DNA of 33,797 nt from Lewinella sp. Its GTDB lineage: Bacteria > Bacteroidota > Bacteroidia > Chitinophagales > Saprospiraceae. The stretch covers positions 1 to 33,797 of the forward strand of contig JAPKCQ010000007.1 in the NCBI GenBank assembly GCA_026421165.1. Reading direction: 5' to 3'. This document shows, one piece after another, positions 28,701-33,797 of the stretch. Both the position numbers and the translations under genes were made by a program. A model generated the notes under the pieces. The model had not been told where the DNA came from. It worked only from the letters and a program-made list of their open reading frames with translations, and did not search any database. Numbering within the stretch: the stretch's first letter is position 1; every line of letters begins with the position of its first letter.

Positions 28701-28832
28701 CCGAGCCTTGGTTGGGATGGGCTGGTAGATGGTCAGCCGGTTAACCCTGCGGTTTTTGTTTATTCTGCTTCTGTTCGGTTTATTAATGGTACTGTGCAGG
28801 AATATGCGGGAGACGTTACCGTCGTCAGATAG
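25800..28832 (+). CDS. Large secreted T9SS type B (gliding-motility-associated C-terminal) protein with PKD-like domain and SprB-like repeats
   Basis: Signal peptide ending AWSQ; repeats such as CAGDANGSIQIELANGQPNFRYDF...GIYNITAIDADGC; C-terminal IPNAFSPNGDGANDGFTIFGG...LRVFDRWGGLQF...WDGLVDGQPVNPAVFVYSASV. Confidence 0.93.
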   Translation: MKIFYSFSLLYFLFPTVAWSQPANDECVNAIMLPMEREFCTGNAGATNIDATGSFTDLAQYDVCISEQDAIRDVWFSFVALENSARVTVDGRIIGNERGSLREPQMTLYEGGCGGLMRDDALVCKSPFENVNGVNAILANLTVGETYHIMIGASNGNQGTFELCVNQFNAVPEPDADCPTGVVLCDKSTFSVEALTGNGAIRENLQAGGCVTPGCNPTEDNSAWYKWTCDQAGTLGFTITPLGTAANEDIDFAVYELPNGVDDCSDRLTLRCMYSGETNGNPDNANLPCLGATGLSTTDTDQSESCGCQAGNNNFAAALDMVPGRSYAVVIFNFSASGDGFDMEFSGTGTFLGPQPGFTFSESEVCVGESLTFQDQSTSVDQIVGREWNFGPTANPQFASGPGPHAVVFGEAGTPGVELVITTSRECREVLNQQEVNVICCQGQFTGNATTSDVLCPNDSTGAINFTASSSFSPTTLTYAWSTEEVTEDLNGLGTGDYTVTVSDESGCEDVFSYSIEGPEAFVFDTMITMPSCAGGLDGALEFTALSGGLPPYEYSIDGSAFGPNNQISSIGVSNVNVRVRDGNNCIVEQDILVDELQLGLVQGVDVFTEPVCAGDANGSIQIELANGQPNFRYDFGQGGGFQNSDIQNGLAAGIYNITAIDADGCTGEFQVELTEPPAITLAAQGTGSTCFGTDDGQIIVLSGGGRPGYTYTFNGQPATDTVQMDLVPGSYTIRLTDQTGCVRSVTETITEPNEIFPVLLEENNLTCFDEATGSFLVTASGGTPGYTYATDDRIFQQDSLLGNLLAGDYTIFIMDANGCVDSLRGNLTQPREFIINPGNDARIFLGFDTLLRAVSNYSPVTYEWGPDAFECINAECSIVLAGPVETTLYTVVGTNPAGCTDTASLELIVVEDLPLYIPNAFSPNGDGANDGFTIFGGRAVQEIEHLRVFDRWGGLQFENMNFMPNEPSLGWDGLVDGQPVNPAVFVYSASVRFINGTVQEYAGDVTVVR

Positions 28833-29024
28833 TTCCTGGCGCCTCGCGCTGCGTTTTAAAGTTGTACGACTTCGCAATATTCGTGGCAGTTTTGCCGGAA
28901 GGTGGCAAAGAAGAAGAGGTGGTGGAGTTTTTAATCCATCGTTTCTCCAACTTAAGTACTCGGGCAAAATTAATCGCACCATCCTTTTCGTACCTTGAAC
29001 TTTTAGAATCAACCTACCACGATC

Positions 29025-29891
29025 ATGACACGTCGCAAAGCCATTAAATCCGCCGCCCTCACGCTGGGAGCCGCTTCCATCGCAGGTGCCATTGGCGCCA
29101 CCGAAGCCGCCGACCAGCTCGTCGGTACCCAGTACAAAACCAATCACAGTACCTGCAAATGGTGCTACAGCGGCATCCCGCTGGAAGAACTCTGCGAACG
29201 CGGCCAGGACATCGGCCTGCAAAGCATCGAATTACTAACCGTAGACGACTGGCCGACGCTAAAAAAGTACGGCATGACCTGTGCCATGGGCACCCACAAA
29301 GACTTCAGCATCGAGATCGGCTGGAACGACCCGAAGAACCACGGCGTGATGCAGGAGCAGTACAAAAAGGTAATCCGGGATGCTGCCGACCACGACGTCA
29401 AAAACGTGATCGTCATGAGTGGTAACCGTCGCATGATCAGTGATTTCGACGGCATGATCAACTGCGCCGTCGGCCTACGCCCCATGGTAAAACTGGCCGA
29501 AGAAGCCGGCGTTACGCTGCAAATGGAACTGCTCAACAGCAAGGTGAACCACCCCGACTACATGTGCGATAAAACGCCCTGGGGCGCAGCACTTGCGGAG
29601 ATGATCGGCTCACCGAATTTCCAGCTGCTCTACGACATCTACCACATGCAAGTCATGGAAGGAGACGTAATCGACACCGTCAAGAAGTACCACGAGTACA
29701 TCGGCCACTACCACACCGGCGGCGTTCCCGGACGCAACGAAATCAACGACTCGCAGGAACTCAACTACCCAGCCATCATCCGCGCTATTCATGAAACGGG
29801 CTTTACCGGCTTCGTAGCGCAGGAATTCATTCCTACCTATGATGACAAAATCAAGGCGCTTAAGGAAGGAATTGATATTTGCTCCGTATAA
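29025..29891 (+). CDS. Sugar phosphate isomerase/epimerase, hydroxypyruvate isomerase-like TIM barrel, with Tat-like signal
   Basis: MTRRKAIKSAALTLGAASIAGAIGATEA (twin Arg + hydrophobic stretch); LQMELLNSKVNHPDYMCDKTPWGAAL, LLYDIYHMQVMEGD, IGHYHTGGVPGRNEI, FVAQEFIP. Confidence 0.85.
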   Translation: MTRRKAIKSAALTLGAASIAGAIGATEAADQLVGTQYKTNHSTCKWCYSGIPLEELCERGQDIGLQSIELLTVDDWPTLKKYGMTCAMGTHKDFSIEIGWNDPKNHGVMQEQYKKVIRDAADHDVKNVIVMSGNRRMISDFDGMINCAVGLRPMVKLAEEAGVTLQMELLNSKVNHPDYMCDKTPWGAALAEMIGSPNFQLLYDIYHMQVMEGDVIDTVKKYHEYIGHYHTGGVPGRNEINDSQELNYPAIIRAIHETGFTGFVAQEFIPTYDDKIKALKEGIDICSV

Positions 29892-29901
29892 TTACTGGTC
29901 C

Positions 29902-29964
29902 CCCGGCCTTTGGGCCGGCAAGCGCAGCGATTACCTCGTTTCACTCGCCGGCCTAAAGGCCGGG
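29902..29964. repeat. Palindromic REP-like hairpin
   Basis: CCCGGCCTTTGGGCCGGC (29902-29919) / GCCGGCCTAAAGGCCGGG (29947-29964), 18 positions with one G-U-type mismatch, 27-nt loop; each arm is also near self-complementary. Confidence 0.75.
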
Positions 29965-29981
29965 AAATCAAACCAACTATT

Positions 29982-30560
29982 ATGTTCAAAAAAACACCTC
30001 CGTATGTCCTCATCGGATGGATATGCTGCCTCCTAGTCGTACTACTCGTAGGTTATTTCTACCAGTTTCACGGCAGAGCGATAGGCAGTTTCTGGGTAGG
30101 GTTGATGGCTACGCTGTCCTTCACCACACTACTGATGTTTGTACTTGAAGTTTGGAAACTGGTAAACGATTACCAGAGCGGAAACCTCTTCCCGATGCGC
30201 AACGCGACCTTCTTCGTGGTATGTTTCAGCGTGGTAGCCTTGCCAATTCTAGGTATTTACGGAGCGGTTACCGGACAATCCTTAGAGGCTTCAACCATGC
30301 TACTGATTCCGGTCTTCCTTTTCATGGCCGTCCGGAATGTTTTTCGGGTTACGATTGATAGTGTGGCACTGGAGGCAAAGACCGGGTTCCGGGCACCCAT
30401 TTACGTTCCCTTATTCGACATCACTAAGGTAGAAGAAACGGACAGGGGAATTCATATCCACACGGCTGGAGGGAAGGATATTCGGTTGTTCCAGGCCTTC
30501 TTTTTTCCTGGTAGTTGGGAGAAATTGCGGGAGCGACTGAAAGAAATGGGTAGGAAGTAA
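29982..30560 (+). CDS. Hypothetical membrane protein
   Basis: MFKKTPPYVLIGWICCLLVVLLVGYFYQF...; several predicted TM stretches then a PH-like C-terminal region. Track start 29910 lies inside the hairpin. Confidence 0.65.
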   Translation: MFKKTPPYVLIGWICCLLVVLLVGYFYQFHGRAIGSFWVGLMATLSFTTLLMFVLEVWKLVNDYQSGNLFPMRNATFFVVCFSVVALPILGIYGAVTGQSLEASTMLLIPVFLFMAVRNVFRVTIDSVALEAKTGFRAPIYVPLFDITKVEETDRGIHIHTAGGKDIRLFQAFFFPGSWEKLRERLKEMGRK

Positions 30561-30653
30561 TCGGCAAGTAAAAAGATAAGACTGACTACCACTTAACTAA
30601 TCGAATGTGATAGTTATTTGTGCGACGTCCCTTACTGCCTTCTACCCACTTAA

Positions 30654-31517
30654 TCATCGCCCCTTAAAGAATTTCAGCAGCGCCTTAGTATAATCCTCCG
30701 TAGTCTCCACACTCATGCTGTCCGCGCCAGATTTCTGGAAGGCATTTTTATGGTAATCCATATTCTTGGTGTACCAGTCGGTGTAGTGTTTTCGGACGCG
30801 ACGGCTGTCGGTATCTACCCATTGCGCCAGGCCGGTTTCGGCGTCGCGGGCATGAATGAGGCCTACAGCGGGTAGCTCGCGTTCGCGGGGGTCGTAGAGG
30901 TGCATCCCGATGAGGTCGTGGCGACGGGCGGCAATGCGGAGAGGTTTTTCGTAACCGTCGGCCAGGAAGTCGGAAAGAAGGAAGCAGATGCTCCGTTTTT
31001 TCACCATATTAGTGAAGTAGGTCAGTGCCATCCCGATATCAGTACCGGTGCCCGTCGGGCGGGTATCTAGCAGCTCGCGAATGATGCGAAGAATATGGCC
31101 ACGGCCTTTTTTCGGCGGGAGGAACTTTTCGACCTTATCGCTGAAGAGCAGTAGCCCCACCTTATCGTTGTTGTTGGTGGCCGAGAAGGCCAGCACGGCG
31201 CAAATCTCGGTGATCAACTCGTTCTTCAGTTGTTTGGTGGTGCCAAAGAAGCTGGACTTGCTGATGTCGACCAGTAGCATCACCGTCAGTTCCCGTTCTT
31301 CTTCGAAGACCTTCACGTAGGGTTCGTTGCTGCGGGCCGTTACGTTCCAGTCGATGTTGCGCACGTCGTCTCCGTACTGATAACCACGAACTTCGGAAAA
31401 CGACATGCCGCGGCCCTTGAAAGCGCTCTGGTATTCGCCGCTGAAGATCTGGCGGCTGAGGCCCTTGGTCTTTATTTCTATGCGGCGGACGCGTTTTAAG
31501 AGTTCTGTGGTTTCCAT
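30654..31517 (-). CDS. DUF58 domain-containing protein
   Basis: METTELLKRVRRIEIKTKGLSRQIFSGEYQSAFKGRGMSFSEVRGYQYGDDVRNIDWNVTARSNEPYVKVFEEERELTVMLLVDISKS. Confidence 0.93.
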   Translation of the reverse strand: METTELLKRVRRIEIKTKGLSRQIFSGEYQSAFKGRGMSFSEVRGYQYGDDVRNIDWNVTARSNEPYVKVFEEERELTVMLLVDISKSSFFGTTKQLKNELITEICAVLAFSATNNNDKVGLLLFSDKVEKFLPPKKGRGHILRIIRELLDTRPTGTGTDIGMALTYFTNMVKKRSICFLLSDFLADGYEKPLRIAARRHDLIGMHLYDPRERELPAVGLIHARDAETGLAQWVDTDSRRVRKHYTDWYTKNMDYHKNAFQKSGADSMSVETTEDYTKALLKFFKGR

Positions 31518-31919
31518 GTTTTGAGGGTTAGTTCGTTGGCCTTTTGGTTGGTTGGGCAAAATACGGATAAAGATGCAACCGGACTCGACAGGCGAGCTCT
31601 TCTGCATCCTGCTGACGACGGCTTGTCCCGAGTACTAAGGCCCATAAGCTGAACAAGAAATGATACGAATGCAACGGCAAAAAACATTTAGCTGTCGAGT
31701 TGTGCGTAACCTTTTTCGCACATTAAGTAATCGGACATTCACGACATGGCGTCACTCCGCGCCGCAGGCTAAAGCTATAGTTCCACCGCAACCAGGAACT
31801 CCACTACGTTTCGTCCTAGATTACCCTGGTTAAATCTCCACGAGATCGTTAGGTACAACTATGCCCTTAAACCTCCACTGCACCAGCGGCCGCGCCACCA
31901 ATTTACGAACGAGAAATAT

Positions 31920-31942
31920 GGCCCCTGACTTGATTCGGGGCC
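31920..31942. repeat. Small GC-rich hairpin
   Basis: GGCCCC (31920-31925) pairs with GGGGCC (31937-31942); no T-tract seen, so terminator activity unproven. Confidence 0.45.
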
Positions 31943-32045
31943 TCATTATCATCCCAAAACAGCCTCCGTTAGCCTCCTTGACGGCCCACTCTGTCGAAAT
32001 AAAACCATTATCAGAACGAAAGTGCCCTTTTAATCGTTAATTAGT

Positions 32046-32906
32046 GTGACTATGAAGGATAAAAACTTAGCAGCCGTACTGGCATTTTTTGGAGGGGCAG
32101 TCGGGCTGCACCGCTTCTACCTGGGCCAGATTGGCCTTGGTATTCTTTACATTTTTATTCCCCCACTCTCCATGCTGCTGGGTGTGATCGATGCCATCTC
32201 TTTCCTGAGCATGGACCAGAGTACTTTCGACGCCAAGTACAATAAGGAGCAGTACCATCCCGCGCAACCCGCCCATTCCGGGCGGAAAATCACCGACCGC
32301 GAACGCCGCCACCAGCAGCGCCAACAGGAACGCTCCCGTCGTGAACAGATGCGCGCAGATCAACGCGCTACTCGCCGCTCGGGCTCCGCTCCGCCACGCG
32401 CTACCCGCACCGCTCCGGTTAGTACGTCCGACGGCCAGGCCGAGCGCCAGGCAGGCCTTCGTTACTTCAAGGATTTTGAGTACGACCGCGCCATTATTGC
32501 CTTTGAACGCGCTCTTCAGAAAAACCCGCGCGACGTGGCTTCTCACTTCAACATCGCCTGCTCCTACAGCTGTGAAGAAGAAGCAGACAAGTCCTTCTAC
32601 CATCTCGACCGCGCCATCGCCCTCGGCTTCTCCGATTTTGAACGCATCCGTACCCACGACAGCCTCGCCTTCCTGCGGGTTCAAGCCAGCTTCCTGGCCT
32701 TTGAGGAAAACGGTTACCGCCTGGCTCCTGACCTGAGCGCTGAAGAGGCAGTACTTGAAAACCCCATCAAAAAAGAAGCGCTGGTAGAACTTCCCGAAAT
32801 CAACGACGACCTCCTGGAGCAACTCCAGCGGCTGGCCACCCTGAAGGAAAAAGGCCTGCTGACCGAAGGAGAATTTGCTACACAAAAAAAACGCCTTTTA
32901 GGTTAA
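32046..32906 (+). CDS. TM2 domain-containing protein with TPR and C-terminal SHOCT-like motif
   Basis: KDKNLAAVLAFFGGAVGLHRFYLGQIGLGILYIF (TM2); AGLRYFKDFEYDRAIIAFERALQKNPRDVASHFNIACSYS (TPR); LLEQLQRLATLKEKGLLTEGEFATQKKRLLG (SHOCT-like). Start may be GTG 32046 or ATG 32052. Confidence 0.85.
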   Translation: MTMKDKNLAAVLAFFGGAVGLHRFYLGQIGLGILYIFIPPLSMLLGVIDAISFLSMDQSTFDAKYNKEQYHPAQPAHSGRKITDRERRHQQRQQERSRREQMRADQRATRRSGSAPPRATRTAPVSTSDGQAERQAGLRYFKDFEYDRAIIAFERALQKNPRDVASHFNIACSYSCEEEADKSFYHLDRAIALGFSDFERIRTHDSLAFLRVQASFLAFEENGYRLAPDLSAEEAVLENPIKKEALVELPEINDDLLEQLQRLATLKEKGLLTEGEFATQKKRLLG

Positions 32907-32991
32907 ACCGTTAGGTCGTTATAAGTTGGACCGCTTGGTCAGGCTTACTAACAACCTAGCTACTAACTTCTAACGATCTAACTTCTAAGCT

Positions 32992-33651
32992 TTGACTGCT
33001 GAATCCTTAATCTCCGACGCCATTATTCCCCTCAGCCCCTCCGATACCGGTGAAGAGGCTCTCGGCGTAATGAACGAATTCTACGTTCGTCACCTGCCCA
33101 TGGTGGAAAACGGTGAGCTCAAGGGCGTCATCTCCGAAGACGATATCCTGGACGCCGACGCCCTGCAACCCCTTAGTAGCTACCGACTGCCCGTACAGCC
33201 ACCCTCCGTTTTTCCGGACGATCACCTTTACGACGTGATGCGTATCCTGACGGAGTATAACCTCACCGTCGTACCCGTCATCAACCGCGAAGGGACGTAC
33301 ATCGGTATGATCACTAATGAGGATTTGCTCCGCTCCTTCGGCGAATCCAGTACTTTCTCAAGTCAGGGTTCCATCGTAGTCTTGGAAGTACTCCGACACG
33401 ACTATAGCCTGTCCGAAATTTCCCGCATCGTGGAGAGTGAAGGTGCCGTCGTCCTGAGCTCCTTCGTCCGCTCCTTCGAGGGGTCGAACCGGCTGGAAGT
33501 CACCATCAAGGTGAACAGCCAGAGCATCGCAGCTACCCTGGCTACCTTTGAACGGTATAATTATAGCGTTAAAGCCAGCTTCAATGAAAAGCTGCTTAGC
33601 GATGCGTTGCGGGAACGATTTGATTCGCTTATGAATTACCTAGAAGTTTAG
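32992..33651 (+). CDS. CBS domain pair protein with ACT-like C-terminal region (TTG start)
   Basis: SLISDAIIPLSPSDTGEEALGVMNEFYVRHLPMVENGELKGVISEDDIL...VMRILTEYNLTVVPVINREGTYIGMITNEDLL; then VEVLRHDYSLSEISRIVESEGAVVLSSFV-type segment. Confidence 0.85.
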   Translation: MTAESLISDAIIPLSPSDTGEEALGVMNEFYVRHLPMVENGELKGVISEDDILDADALQPLSSYRLPVQPPSVFPDDHLYDVMRILTEYNLTVVPVINREGTYIGMITNEDLLRSFGESSTFSSQGSIVVLEVLRHDYSLSEISRIVESEGAVVLSSFVRSFEGSNRLEVTIKVNSQSIAATLATFERYNYSVKASFNEKLLSDALRERFDSLMNYLEV

Positions 33652-33700
33652 AAGTTAGCGCCTAGTGGTCTGTCAATATTGAATTTGTGGGTAAGGCGCT

Positions 33701-33797
33701 GATGAATTTTGGTATTGAATGAGGCGAAGGGTTCCTGGCATGGCCGTAGCTACGGAAGGAGTTCTTCAACGAAATTCAGCACCAAAAGGCATCGCAG
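33701..33797. repeat. Imperfect palindromic element at the right window edge
   Basis: GATGAATTTTGGTATTGAAT (33701-33720) is partly complementary to ATTCAGCACCAAAAGGCATC (33774-33793), with central perfect palindrome CCGTAGCTACGG (33744-33755). Confidence 0.5.

Noticed and set aside
28665-29222. 185-aa minus-strand ORF
   Set aside because: Overlaps ends of two well-supported plus-strand genes and has no recognised motifs.
32067-32885. 272-aa minus-strand ORF
   Set aside because: Antisense to the TM2-TPR gene, which has clear domains; the antisense translation shows no family.
32978-33658. CTAACTTCTAA / TTAGAAGTTAG inverted pair flanking the CBS gene, considered as transposon ends
   Set aside because: Only 11 bp, AT-rich and repeated in the local low-complexity spacer; overlaps the CBS stop codon. 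Too weak to call an element.
1-33797. CRISPR arrays, tRNA/rRNA genes, prophage or defence systems
   Set aside because: No regularly spaced repeats, cloverleaf-like sequences or hallmark proteins were recognised on manual reading; the SNF2 protein has a SWIM finger but no defence partner genes beside it.

Overview
The window looks like a chromosomal segment from a Bacteroidota bacterium, probably of the Saprospiria/Lewinella type. That placement is inferred from T9SS type A and type B C-terminal domains, a GldB-like lipoprotein, Bacteroidota-style ComEC and many 'SSCG' lipoprotein signals; no database search was run. Gene content is mostly ordinary: an ABC ATPase, MFS transporter, phytanoyl-CoA dioxygenase-like protein, outer-membrane proteins, ComEC, a SWIM/SNF2 helicase, SmpB, a lytic transglycosylase, MsrB, PurS, PssA, DUF58, TM2-TPR and CBS proteins, plus two very large T9SS cargo proteins. 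I saw no rRNA, tRNA, CRISPR array, complete IS element, phage module or recognisable defence island. The observations most worth checking are: (1) a full-length decayed msrA pseudogene, not in the ORF track, directly abutting and in frame with intact msrB; (2) a single ORF fusing a methylmalonyl-CoA-epimerase-like VOC domain to a TPMT-like methyltransferase; (3) a ~141-bp MITE-like element after smpB, with imperfect TIRs and a candidate 5-bp target duplication; (4) a perfect 31-bp-stem hairpin between two convergent genes; (5) several palindromic or dispersed intergenic repeats, including three diverged copies of one apparent family. No clearly new multi-gene system is evident.
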